Of a stretch of 64,000 nucleotides of DNA, positions 29,645 to 38,671 are shown in pieces. The stretch comes from an uncultured Paracoccaceae bacterium. GTDB taxonomy: Bacteria > Pseudomonadota > Alphaproteobacteria > Rhodobacterales > Rhodobacteraceae. The notes beneath the pieces were generated by a model, which made no database searches, had not been told where the DNA came from, and was given only the letters and a program-made list of their open reading frames with translations. The position numbers and the translations under genes are program-made. The stretch covers positions 1-64,000 of the forward strand of contig CANLEQ010000011.1 in assembly GCA_947489705.1 (NCBI GenBank), in the 5' to 3' direction. How positions within the stretch are numbered: position 1 is the first letter of the stretch; every line of letters begins with the position of its first letter.

Positions 29645-30010
29645 CTATATGGGACGGCGCGCTTGTCGCTCGAGATAGACCTTCAGCGCCGCGGCATTGT
29701 GATGCGTCTCGTCCTTCGCGCCATAGATCAGCGTCAGGTCCCCTTCCGCAGCAAGATCGAGAAGCCGCGACACTGCGTCCTCCTTGTCGGCCATTTCGTC
29801 GAAATAGGCCTCCCTGAACGCTTCGCATTTCTGCGGATCATGGCCGAACCAGCGCCGCAGTTCGTCGCTGGGCGCCACATCCTTCATCCAATCCGTCAGG
29901 CGCAGGCGGTCCTTCGCCACTCCGCGCGGCCAGACGCGGTCCACCAAGACGCGCGCGCCGTCTGAGGCGCGCGCGGCGCGATAGGCGCGCTTGATGCGGA
30001 CGTCGCTCAT
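29645..30010 (-). CDS. DUF488 family protein (short)
   Basis: 'IKRAYRAARASDGARVLVDRVWPRGVAKDRLRLTDWMKDVAPSDELRRWFGHDP'. Confidence 0.88.
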   Translation of the reverse strand: MSDVRIKRAYRAARASDGARVLVDRVWPRGVAKDRLRLTDWMKDVAPSDELRRWFGHDPQKCEAFREAYFDEMADKEDAVSRLLDLAAEGDLTLIYGAKDETHHNAAALKVYLERQARRPI

Positions 30011-30693
30011 CGCGGCCGCCGCCAAGTCTCATCACCGAGCACGACCACGTCCATCGGTACGTCGTACGGCTGCGGATAGATTGTCGCGATGCGCGCCGAG
30101 GGATGCCCGATGCCGATCACCAGATGATCCTGCTCCATCGCCGCCAGCGTTTGGTCGTAGAAACCGCCGCCATGCCCCAGTCGGAAGCCGGCCGCATCGA
30201 TCCCGACCACGGGCGAGATTACCACGTTCGGCACTTGCACCTCCCTCTCGGCAGGAACGGGGATGTTCCAGACGCCGCGTTCCATCCGGCAGCGGGGGCG
30301 CCACTCGCGAAAGACGAGCGGCGCGTCCTTGGCGACGACCACGGGCAGAACCACACGCGCGCCTTCGTTCGTCAGCCGTGTCATCCAGGGCCGCAGGTCG
30401 AGCTCGCCCCGGAACGGCCAATAGGTGCTCACCACCGGCGTCTCGATTTCCCTTATCAGGACGTCAAGCTTGGCCATCACGCGCTCGGCTGTCCTGACCC
30501 TCTCGTCGGCCGACACGGCAAGACGCATGCCGATCAAACGCGCTCGCTCGGCCTTGCGCCACCGCGCGACGTCACGCGCCGTCTGCGGATCGACAACCTC
30601 GGCGCCGTCGGCCCCTTCGGAAAGTTCATGTGAAAAGCAAGGCGGCGATGCATAGGATCGGCTCATCATCTCTCCTCTTTCAACTAAGGACAA
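30007..30693 (-). CDS. 5-formyltetrahydrofolate cyclo-ligase family protein
   Basis: 'VISPVVGIDAAGFRLGHGGGFYDQTLA', 'YWPFRGELDLRPWM'. Confidence 0.9.
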   Translation of the reverse strand: MSLVERGEMMSRSYASPPCFSHELSEGADGAEVVDPQTARDVARWRKAERARLIGMRLAVSADERVRTAERVMAKLDVLIREIETPVVSTYWPFRGELDLRPWMTRLTNEGARVVLPVVVAKDAPLVFREWRPRCRMERGVWNIPVPAEREVQVPNVVISPVVGIDAAGFRLGHGGGFYDQTLAAMEQDHLVIGIGHPSARIATIYPQPYDVPMDVVVLGDETWRRPR

Positions 30694-30769
30694 CTTGTTG
30701 AAGATTGTTGGAACGCAACGTGTATCGGGGTCGCGACTGGTGATCGGGAATTGCGGATGACAGCCTTCT

Positions 30770-31369
30770 TCAGGCGGCTGGATAGATCACCTTCCTTTCA
30801 TCGGTGATGCGTGCGCCGTCGTTCAAGCGGGCAGCGTATATCCGACCGTTACCCATCAGATGATCGACCGCGTGACTGTTTGCCAGCAGATGGTCGGTGA
30901 TGATACGCCGATGACACCGCCACCAGACGGCCTCCGAGCACATCATGGCCAGCCGTGTTTCGCGGCCCATCTCGACGAGATCGTCGAATGCCTCTGCGAA
31001 CTCGTCACCCAGAGCATAATCGGCGTAGTTCTGGAAGCTTTTTATCCGCCACATGGCGTTCAGTGTCTCGGCGACCTGCGGCTGTTTGCGACGACGGCCA
31101 CCCAAGGCCGGGATATGGCAATAATCGATCCGCATGCGAGTCAAATCCCCGGGGAGCCTATCGATGTTGAAGGCTGGATTGCTCCGCGAACGCGGGAAAG
31201 ACCGGACATCTACGACAAGGCCGATATCGGCGTGACGAAGGATGTCCAGAAAGTCCGAAAGTGATCGATTGGAATGGCCAAAGCTCGCGTAGCGCGCACT
31301 CTCGGATAGAGCCGCGTTGGTATGGTCTTTCGTCACGAGGGCGATCGGGGCGCTGCGGGGTGGCTCCAA
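30770..31369 (-). CDS. DUF488 domain protein (long)
   Basis: 'SFGHSNRSLSDFLDILRHADIGLVVDVRSFPRSRSNPAFN…AMMCSEAVWWRCHRRIIT'. Confidence 0.88.
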   Translation of the reverse strand: MEPPRSAPIALVTKDHTNAALSESARYASFGHSNRSLSDFLDILRHADIGLVVDVRSFPRSRSNPAFNIDRLPGDLTRMRIDYCHIPALGGRRRKQPQVAETLNAMWRIKSFQNYADYALGDEFAEAFDDLVEMGRETRLAMMCSEAVWWRCHRRIITDHLLANSHAVDHLMGNGRIYAARLNDGARITDERKVIYPAA

Positions 31370-31433
31370 GCCATCCTGAACGCCTGTCGAGTAAAATTGC
31401 GGGGGTGAGAAACGCCGGCCAAAGGTACGATCA

Positions 31434-31889
31434 TTAATGGTTCATCCCGCGCAATCTCTCCCCGTCTTCCTGCGGCGCGGGAAACAGCGCCATGAAATCT
31501 GCCTCGCCATGGGGCAGGTCCGCTAAAGTGTAGCGATCGAGTACCGCAAGGAAGGCATTCGACGCTTCGGCCATGACAGAACTCAGTCCGCAGCCTGGCG
31601 CGACGATGCAGGTGTCGCAATCGACAACCTGAAAGCTGTCTTCGGTCATGCGCACCACCTCACCGACATTGATATCGGCAGCAGGTCGGGCCAGCGTAAT
31701 GCCGCCGTTGCGCCCGCGCGCTGCCCTGACAAGACCCGAACGCCCCAGATCATGCACGACCTTCGTCAGGTGATTGTGCGAGATCCGGTAGTTGCCCGAA
31801 ATTTCCGAAATGGCGCAATGCCGCTCCGGGCGGGCTGAAAGGTACATCAGGACGCGCAAGGCGTAGTCAGTGTATCGTGTCAAACGCAT
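31434..31889 (-). CDS. nsrR: Rrf2 family NsrR-like regulator (paralogue 2)
   Basis: 'MRLTRYTDYALRVLMYLSARPE…GNYRISHNHLTKVVHDLGRSGLV…CDTCIVAPGCGL'. Confidence 0.92.
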   Translation of the reverse strand: MRLTRYTDYALRVLMYLSARPERHCAISEISGNYRISHNHLTKVVHDLGRSGLVRAARGRNGGITLARPAADINVGEVVRMTEDSFQVVDCDTCIVAPGCGLSSVMAEASNAFLAVLDRYTLADLPHGEADFMALFPAPQEDGERLRGMNH

Positions 31890-31918
31890 AGGCCATCCAG
31901 TCGACTAGGCTTCAATAC

Positions 31919-31935
31919 ATGTATTTCACTTGCAT
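31919..31935. promoter_or_regulatory. candidate NsrR operator 1 in nsrR/hmp intergenic region
   Basis: ATGTAT-TTCAC-TTGCAT, 1 mismatch to ATGYAT-N5-ATRCAT; within duplicated composite ATACATGTAT-N7-GCATGTATT (31915-31940). Confidence 0.7.
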
Positions 31936-31971
31936 GTATTTTTCAAGCGACTACATAACCCCGCACGATAC

Positions 31972-31988
31972 ATGTATAGTGGATGCAT
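31972..31988. promoter_or_regulatory. candidate NsrR operator 2 in nsrR/hmp intergenic region
   Basis: ATGTAT-AGTGG-ATGCAT, perfect half-sites; within second composite ATACATGTAT-N7-GCATGTATT (31968-31993). Confidence 0.75.
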
Positions 31989-32055
31989 GTATTGCAGGCT
32001 CGCGGCGACTTACGTCCGTGGTGCAGGACAGATTAGCAGGCGAAGGAACATCAGG

Positions 32056-33255
32056 ATGGCCACGACACTCAGGCCGAACACAATCGAAACAGTAAAGGCG
32101 ACCGTTCCGGCACTGGAGGCACACGGGCTGGAAATCACGCGGCGCATGTATGACCGGCTTTTTGAAGATGACGAAATCCGGGCTCTATTCAATCAATCCC
32201 ATCACGGCGAGACCGGATCGCAACCAAAGGCCCTGGCTGGCGCGGTGCTCGCCTATGCGCGCAACATCGAGACCCTGGGCGCGCTCGGCCCGGCAGTCGA
32301 GCGGATCGCCCAGAAGCATGTAGGGCTTCAGATCCTGCCAGAACATTATCCCTACGTCGGCGAAGCTCTCTTGGGGGCGATCGGAGACGTGTTGGGCGAC
32401 GCGGCCACGGATGAGGTCATGACCGCCTGGGAGGAGGCGTACTGGGCGCTTGCCGATATCCTCATGGCCAGGGAGAAAACACTCTACGACCGCAGCGCCG
32501 CAGCTCCCGGCGGTTGGACAGGATGGCGCGAGTTCGTTGTCGCGGATCGGAAAACGGAAAGCGACGTCATCACCTCGTTCCTCCTGCGCCCCGCAGATGA
32601 CAAGCCGGTCGTGCCCCATCGGCCCGGCCAGTATCTGACTTTTCTGATCGAACGGCCTGGAGAGGTTCCCCAACGACGCAACTACAGTATTTCGGCGGCG
32701 CCAAACGGGGAAAGCTATCGGATCTCGGTCAAGCGGGAGCCGGGCGGCGTCGCCTCGGGATGGCTGCACGACAGCGCCGTGCCCGGAACGATCCTGAGAG
32801 TCGCGCCACCCGCGGGCGAGTTCGTCCTCCCCGACCGACCGTCGCGCCCGGTCGTCCTGCTAAGCGGCGGTGTCGGTCTGACCCCCATGGTGGCCATGTT
32901 CGAGACGCTCGCAACCCGACCCTCGGCGACGGCCATCCACTACATCCACGGCGCGCTCGATGGTTCGGCTCACGCCATGAGTGGCCACGTCCGCGAGCTG
33001 GCCGAACGAACCGGCGCGAATGTGAACGTGTTTTATGAGTGCCCCAAGCCTCAGGATCAAGGCTACGACGCCGCCGGCCGAATACCGCTCGACTGGCTGA
33101 TTCAGAACACGCCGATAGGTGAGGCCGATTACTTCATCTGCGGACCAGCGGCGTTTCTGAGGACGTTCGTGACCGGCTTGGAGCACGCCGGCGTCGCTCG
33201 GGATCGAATCCATTACGAATACTTCGGACCGGCGGACGATCTGATGGCTGCCTGA
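32056..33255 (+). CDS. hmp: flavohaemoprotein / nitric oxide dioxygenase
   Basis: globin 'FNQSHHGETGSQPKALAGAVLAYARNIE', FAD 'RRNYSISAAPNGESYRISVKRE', NAD 'LLSGGVGLTPMVAMFE', 'YFICGPAAFL'. Confidence 0.95.
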   Translation: MATTLRPNTIETVKATVPALEAHGLEITRRMYDRLFEDDEIRALFNQSHHGETGSQPKALAGAVLAYARNIETLGALGPAVERIAQKHVGLQILPEHYPYVGEALLGAIGDVLGDAATDEVMTAWEEAYWALADILMAREKTLYDRSAAAPGGWTGWREFVVADRKTESDVITSFLLRPADDKPVVPHRPGQYLTFLIERPGEVPQRRNYSISAAPNGESYRISVKREPGGVASGWLHDSAVPGTILRVAPPAGEFVLPDRPSRPVVLLSGGVGLTPMVAMFETLATRPSATAIHYIHGALDGSAHAMSGHVRELAERTGANVNVFYECPKPQDQGYDAAGRIPLDWLIQNTPIGEADYFICGPAAFLRTFVTGLEHAGVARDRIHYEYFGPADDLMAA

Positions 33256-33432
33256 GGCTAAACCAACCCGGTGGCCCGAGCGGCATCGGACCGTCGGGGA
33301 ATCCTGACCGTCAGCTGATTTACGCAAAAAAGCCCCGGGCATCGACCAAGAAACCGACGCACGCATGGCAAATGAGGTCGAGAAATTCGTAGAGAGAGCA
33401 ATTGGAATGCCCGACGCTCGTATATCACGCGT

Positions 33433-33645
33433 TCACCCGTCAACCTTCGTAAGGATGTCCTCCTTGTGCGCGGCGACATGGTCGGTCTTGTCGCTCTCGA
33501 TCTCGTATTGCGGCTCCTCCATCGAGGCGCGGCGGGTGTGGCCCTTGTATTCAAAATCCTGCTCGTGGACCTTTGATACGCGGCCGCTGACCTGACCGGC
33601 TTCGGAGTTCCAGCTTACATGATCGCCTTTGGAGAATTTTGGCAT
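33433..33645 (-). CDS. hypervirulence-associated/DUF2945-type small protein
   Basis: 'MPKFSKGDHVSWNSEAGQVSGRVSKVHEQDFEYKGHTRRASMEEPQYEIESDKTDHVAAHKEDIL'. Confidence 0.88.
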   Translation of the reverse strand: MPKFSKGDHVSWNSEAGQVSGRVSKVHEQDFEYKGHTRRASMEEPQYEIESDKTDHVAAHKEDILTKVDG

Positions 33646-33794
33646 GTCCGCCTCCTTTTGCGAAGAGAACCCCGATCCCACTCGTACGTTCCGATGGTTG
33701 AGCGGACGCGCCCCAGGCCACCCCCTCGCCTGTTCATTTGAGGGCGCCCTACCGACTCCCTGGCGGGAGTCTTCTGCGCGGTGCAAAGTGGGTG

Positions 33795-34553
33795 ATGACC
33801 TACGCTGATATTCTGCTGCTTCTTGGCTCCGGTCTCCTGGCTGGCGCAATCAACGCGCTGGCTGGCGGCGGGACGATCTTCACGTTTTCCGCACTTGTCG
33901 CGGTCGGGCTACCGGCTGTAATCGCCAACGCGACAAGCGCTGTCTCCGTTCTGCCCGGCCAGATCGCATCGACTACCGCCTACCGGCGCGAGATCGCAGC
34001 CGCGTTCCGCCGGCTTCTGCCGTTCTCCATCGTCTCCGCATTCGGTGGCATCCTGGGCGGCCTGCTTCTGCTGAACACCGACGAGGACGCGTTCCGCGCG
34101 CTCGTGCCGTTCCTGATCCTGTTCGCCACCATCCTGTTCATGCTTGCGCCGCGCATCGCGACTCTAGGCGAGCGCATGGCGGTTCGTCGCAAGAGCGGTG
34201 CGCCGGGCCCGCTTGCCACGGGCTTGCAAGGTCTGGTCGCGATCTACGGAGGCTATTTCGGCGCCGGCATGGGGATCATGATGCTGGCCTCCCTTTCGCT
34301 CACCGAAGGTCGCGACTTCCATGCCCTCAACGCCGCCAAGAACTGGCTCGCCTGTATTATGCAGGGCCTGGCAGTCGTCGTGTTCATCGTGTCAGGGGCG
34401 ATCGACTATCGTGCGGCCGTGATCGTCGCGACGGCGAGCATTCTGGGAGGCTGGGGCAGCGTGGTCGTCGGGCGTCTTGTGCCACAGCGCTTCATCCGCT
34501 GGTTGGTCATCACCACCGGACTGGCGTTGAGCACTTGGTACTTCGTTCGGTAG
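33795..34553 (+). CDS. TauE/SafE (TSUP) family permease
   Basis: 'LAGAINALAGGGTIFTFSALVAVGLPAVIANATSAVSVLPGQIAST…GGYFGAGMGIMML'. Confidence 0.9.
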   Translation: MTYADILLLLGSGLLAGAINALAGGGTIFTFSALVAVGLPAVIANATSAVSVLPGQIASTTAYRREIAAAFRRLLPFSIVSAFGGILGGLLLLNTDEDAFRALVPFLILFATILFMLAPRIATLGERMAVRRKSGAPGPLATGLQGLVAIYGGYFGAGMGIMMLASLSLTEGRDFHALNAAKNWLACIMQGLAVVVFIVSGAIDYRAAVIVATASILGGWGSVVVGRLVPQRFIRWLVITTGLALSTWYFVR

Positions 34554-34875
34554 GACATCGTTCCAGATGGCCGGTTCAGCAAGCACGCTTATCCGCAACA
34601 TACATTGGTGAAGCCGACATTTTGGTCGGCGCCGTGAACCCCAGGACCGTCCGCACTGCTGCCGCTCGATTGCAGTTGCAGCGAAGAGTAGCTTCCAGAG
34701 AAGGCTTCGTTCGGCGCGACCAGCAACCTACGGGCGGAACATGGTCAGCGTATCCGTACGGGCATACCCTAGTTGACACCATGCCGATGGTCGCGGAGAC
34801 TGTCCATAAGGTTCCGTTGTGTTCAACGGTCACTTATATCAGATGACATTACCCTAACGGACAAAATCGGCGATA

Positions 34876-35517
34876 GTGCAGACCGTTCTCTACGCCCGGG
34901 TTTCAACGGCCGACCAGACCTCCGCCCATCAAGAGACGCAGGCGCGCGCGGCAGGTTTCGAGGTCGACCGTGTGATCGTCGACGAAGGCGTTAGCGGCGT
35001 CTCGGTCGCCTTCGCCGAGCGACCGCAAGCACGGCGTCTCTTCGACGTTCTAAGGCGGGGCGATGTGCTCGTTGTCCGATGGGTGGACCGCCTCGGGCGG
35101 GATTACGATGACGTCACCCATACGATCCGGACCTTCATGGAGGCGGGGGTGGTGATCCGGACCCTGATCAACGATTTCACCTTCGACGGGGCGACCCGGG
35201 ACCCGGTACAGAAAGCGGTGCGCGACAGTCTGATCGCGTTCATGGCCGCTACGGCGCAGGCCCAGGCCGAAGCCACGCGGATTGCCCAGAAAGCGGGGAT
35301 CGAGCACGCCCGCAGCGGTGCGGGGGCGGGGCGCAAGTATCCGGGCCGCAAACCCTCCTTCGACCGTATCGCCTTCGAGGAGGTTCGAGCTGCCTTGGCG
35401 CAAAGGCGCAGCGTGAGCGTGATCGCCCGCGAGGCCGGACTGTCGCGTCAGGCCGTTCTGCGCATCCGCGACGATCCGGCAAACGCGGAAGCGGCGCTTC
35501 GGAAATGGGGGCTTTGA
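34876..35517 (+). CDS. serine recombinase (Tn3-type resolvase), no cognate transposase seen
   Basis: 'TVLYARVSTADQTSAHQETQARAAGF…VVRWVDRLGRDYDDVTHTIRTFMEAGV'. Confidence 0.93.
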   Translation: MQTVLYARVSTADQTSAHQETQARAAGFEVDRVIVDEGVSGVSVAFAERPQARRLFDVLRRGDVLVVRWVDRLGRDYDDVTHTIRTFMEAGVVIRTLINDFTFDGATRDPVQKAVRDSLIAFMAATAQAQAEATRIAQKAGIEHARSGAGAGRKYPGRKPSFDRIAFEEVRAALAQRRSVSVIAREAGLSRQAVLRIRDDPANAEAALRKWGL

Positions 35518-35649
35518 GGTGGGATGCGCGGACAGTTCGGCCGGGGCCGAACACGACAGGCAAGCGCGGGCGGGTTGATCGTACCGCGCCGTCGTTACTT
35601 CACAAAGCACTGACTTCCCAAAGGGCGTTCCCTGTTCATCCGGACCGGA

Positions 35650-36102
35650 TCACTGGCGAGGGGGTTCCCGCGTTGAGATCTCCGATGGCTCTTCTGACCA
35701 AAAGCGCCCCTTCCATCCGGGCACACCATCGAGACCGTCGAAGGCCGTATCCTTCGAGATCAGTGGGCAAACCATCTCGAGAGCCGTTGCCGCGATCATC
35801 CGGTCAAACGGATCGCGGTGGCTCCACGCCATTCCGCCCGAGAGCATTGCCATTTCGGCCGTGTAGGGAGCGACAATACCACCTTGCGCTCGCAGGAGGG
35901 CCGGGAGCCGCGGTACGATGACGCTGACTTCCGGCCACTTTCCTGACCGATGCTTCTGGGTGATTTCGTGGAAGCTGCAGGGCGCCACATACACCGCCTG
36001 CGCGTCTGCGATCAGGGACCTCGCGACAGGATTGAGGTCCGGCATGTCGAGCAGGCTCCAGACCCAGGTATGCGTGTCCAGCAGGACGGCCGTCATTCCC
36101 AC
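35650..36102 (-). CDS. PIN-domain toxin (VapC-like)
   Basis: 'AVLLDTHTWVWSLLDMPDLNPVARSLIADAQAVYVAPCSFHEITQKHRSGKWP…RDPFDRMIAATA'. Confidence 0.9.
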   Translation of the reverse strand: MGMTAVLLDTHTWVWSLLDMPDLNPVARSLIADAQAVYVAPCSFHEITQKHRSGKWPEVSVIVPRLPALLRAQGGIVAPYTAEMAMLSGGMAWSHRDPFDRMIAATALEMVCPLISKDTAFDGLDGVPGWKGRFWSEEPSEISTREPPRQ

Positions 36103-36344
36103 GCCGCGAGTTCGTCCTCGGGCATCGGCGCCAGAAAGTCTGGAACGCGATCTACCTCACCGGCGGCGACGCCGAAGCGGAAGGCCGGCCTGAACGAGGC
36201 CGCCGCGACCATGCGGACGACCGGATGTCCCCCACGTGCCAACACCACCTCTTCGCCGCGCTCCACGGCGGCGATCAGTTCCGACAGCTTCGCTTTCGCT
36301 TCGGCAATGTTCATCTGCATGCGCCGTCTCCCTTTTGGCCGCAT
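36093..36344 (-). CDS. Phd/YefM-type antitoxin
   Basis: 'MNIAEAKAKLSELIAAVERGEEVVLARGGHPVVRMV', overlaps toxin ORF. Confidence 0.9.
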   Translation of the reverse strand: MRPKGRRRMQMNIAEAKAKLSELIAAVERGEEVVLARGGHPVVRMVAAASFRPAFRFGVAAGEVDRVPDFLAPMPEDELAAWE

Positions 36345-36418
36345 AAACCTAGTCCAAGTCTTGGACCAAGTTAGGCTGCAGGGAGTGGAGGTGCAAGCGT
36401 GACCGCGGACTTTTCTTG

Positions 36419-38671
36419 CTATCTTCCTCGTGTCGCTTCGACCGCCGCTCCTCCTACCGCGCCGATGGCCTCGATCTCCCGACGCGTCCGACCGTCCAGG
36501 GTCACTTGATCCTCGAGCTTGCCGATGAGCCGATCGACTGCGTCGCGATCCCCTTCCGCAGCCGTGCGCTCGTCGTCACTCAAGGGAACCTCTTCCAGCA
36601 GCCTCTGGACAGAGGTGCGGGCTTCGAGCGCCTGAGCGCGGGACGACTCCTTGGGCAGGTTGAAATCGCACCGCGCGCAGGCCATGCGGTGCGGGCAGGT
36701 GCTCCAAAAGGGGTTCGTACAGAACGAGTCGCCCAGGTCGTAGAACTTGTAGGGCTGCCCGGTCGCCGCGTCGCCATTCACTACCGCCTCGTGATCGAGA
36801 AGCACCTCGATCATGTGCGCCATGCGATCGGCCTGCGCGAAGGTCGCCGCGAGCCGCGTCGGACGGATCGCGAGGTAGTGCATCGTGGAACGCGAGCAGC
36901 TGTGCCCCACCCACTTCATCAGCTCCGGCAGCGATAGACCCTGGGGAGAGTTAGCGAGCGCCGTGACGATCGATGCGCGGGCGCGATGACTGGTGATGTT
37001 ACCGCGACTGTCTTCCCGAGGAACGCCCGCCTTCTCACACAGCGCCGGGATCACTGTCTCGTCGATGAACGATTGACCGACCATCTTGCCACGATGCGCG
37101 AAGAGGTATTGCACCCGCTCCCCCGTCTTGGCGTCGAGGAGGTCGGGTTGGACGGAGCGCTCTTCCATCCAAGCTTTGATCGCCACGTGGACAGCGATGC
37201 TGACCGGCTTGACGAATTCCCTCGCGGTCTTGCCCGGCGGCACCGTGAGGTAAGTGAGCGTGCCCGCGGGAACGGGCTCGCCGTGTTCGGTCTCGATCGC
37301 CTCGGTCTGCGGTACGGAGCACCCGACGCGCAGGCGCCTGATCTCGTTCTCCCGCAACCCTGCATGCGTCCAGACCACCCCCACGGCACGCACGAGCGCG
37401 AACGGGTAGTGCCGCTTGCTCTTTACGTCCTCGGGTTGGAGATTGAGGCTCGCCCAGATCAGCTTGGTCCACACTCGCTCGTCCACGATACGGGGGTTCA
37501 CCCCACGCTGACGCAGGATCCGAGTGGGCGTGGTCAGATGATAACGCGGATTGAAGCGAAGCTTTTCCCACTCCCATATCTCGACATCCATGAAGAACCG
37601 CCGGAGGTGCATGATGACGGCGCATTGCGAGTTGTAGGATAGTGGCTTGCCAAGACGGTGCGCAGGGACCGGCGGCGCGGAGGGCAGCGCGTAGTCACCC
37701 ACCTTCATGTTGCTCACAAGCGCAATCGCTTCGGCCGCGATCTCCGGCGTCCAGTCGCGTGGCCGCCGGATTTTCGGATGTTTGTCGGCAAGCCAGAGCC
37801 CGATGCGCAGGACAAACCCATGGCCCGATTGCCGCGTCGCCGCTCCGATCGTCGACGTGTCCCGCCACCGGTGCGCGAGCGCGACCCAATCCGGTGCGAT
37901 GCCACGGGTGTCGCGATCCTTGAAGCGCTTGTAGTACCGCATGCGGATCGGTTCGGGCAGATACCCCAGGAGCGACAGCGCACGCGAGACCTTCCCGCAG
38001 TTCAGACGCACGATATTACCGTATCCGCCTGCCTCCAAATCCCGAAGGGTCTCCTCGGTATAGGCCGCAAGATCGCTCGTTCGCGTGGTCAACATCAGCG
38101 TTGCGAGCGTCGTCGGCAGCGCCTGGCGCAGACTCGGAGGGTGGTATCCAAGGCTGAGAAGCGCGTCCTCTATCTGCGCGTAGACCGCATCGAATGTCGC
38201 GCTGCCAAAAATCAGTCGCGCCGATATCTTCGCGGAGACGTGGCGCACGAGCGCTGGAGAGAAGGGATAATTTCGCAGGACGTAAGCGTAGCAGAACACG
38301 TAAGGACGGGCCTGCGACGCAGAATAATTGGTAGTAAAGTCCGGGAGCCAGCTTTCATCGGGCACGCCCCAGATCGTGCAATCCTCGCGATAGAGATGCC
38401 TCAGGATCCACTGCCATCCCTTTTTCGTGCCATTTTTTTCGGGCGGCTGACGATCATGGATTGCTGCAAGCGGCGCCCAGACCCGGGGTATTGCATCGCG
38501 AATTTCGGCGAAGTGAGTAGGCTGATCGATCCACGCCCGCAGCGCCTGCCGCTCATCGCGCTGCAGCTCGGGATCGCGATCAATTCCCGAGAGGTCGATG
38601 TCCTCCATGCCGGGCGTCACCCATCCCCCGTGGAACTCTGCCTTGCTCTTATACCCAGAAGAGCGTGTCAT
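36419..38671 (-). CDS. large tyrosine recombinase, Tn554 TnpB-like, with C-terminal Cys cluster
   Basis: 'THAGLRENEIRRLRVG…SHRARASIVTALANSPQGLSLPELMKWVGHSCSRSTMHYLAI', 'CTNPFWSTCPHRMACARCDF'. Confidence 0.8.
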   Translation of the reverse strand: MTRSSGYKSKAEFHGGWVTPGMEDIDLSGIDRDPELQRDERQALRAWIDQPTHFAEIRDAIPRVWAPLAAIHDRQPPEKNGTKKGWQWILRHLYREDCTIWGVPDESWLPDFTTNYSASQARPYVFCYAYVLRNYPFSPALVRHVSAKISARLIFGSATFDAVYAQIEDALLSLGYHPPSLRQALPTTLATLMLTTRTSDLAAYTEETLRDLEAGGYGNIVRLNCGKVSRALSLLGYLPEPIRMRYYKRFKDRDTRGIAPDWVALAHRWRDTSTIGAATRQSGHGFVLRIGLWLADKHPKIRRPRDWTPEIAAEAIALVSNMKVGDYALPSAPPVPAHRLGKPLSYNSQCAVIMHLRRFFMDVEIWEWEKLRFNPRYHLTTPTRILRQRGVNPRIVDERVWTKLIWASLNLQPEDVKSKRHYPFALVRAVGVVWTHAGLRENEIRRLRVGCSVPQTEAIETEHGEPVPAGTLTYLTVPPGKTAREFVKPVSIAVHVAIKAWMEERSVQPDLLDAKTGERVQYLFAHRGKMVGQSFIDETVIPALCEKAGVPREDSRGNITSHRARASIVTALANSPQGLSLPELMKWVGHSCSRSTMHYLAIRPTRLAATFAQADRMAHMIEVLLDHEAVVNGDAATGQPYKFYDLGDSFCTNPFWSTCPHRMACARCDFNLPKESSRAQALEARTSVQRLLEEVPLSDDERTAAEGDRDAVDRLIGKLEDQVTLDGRTRREIEAIGAVGGAAVEATRGR

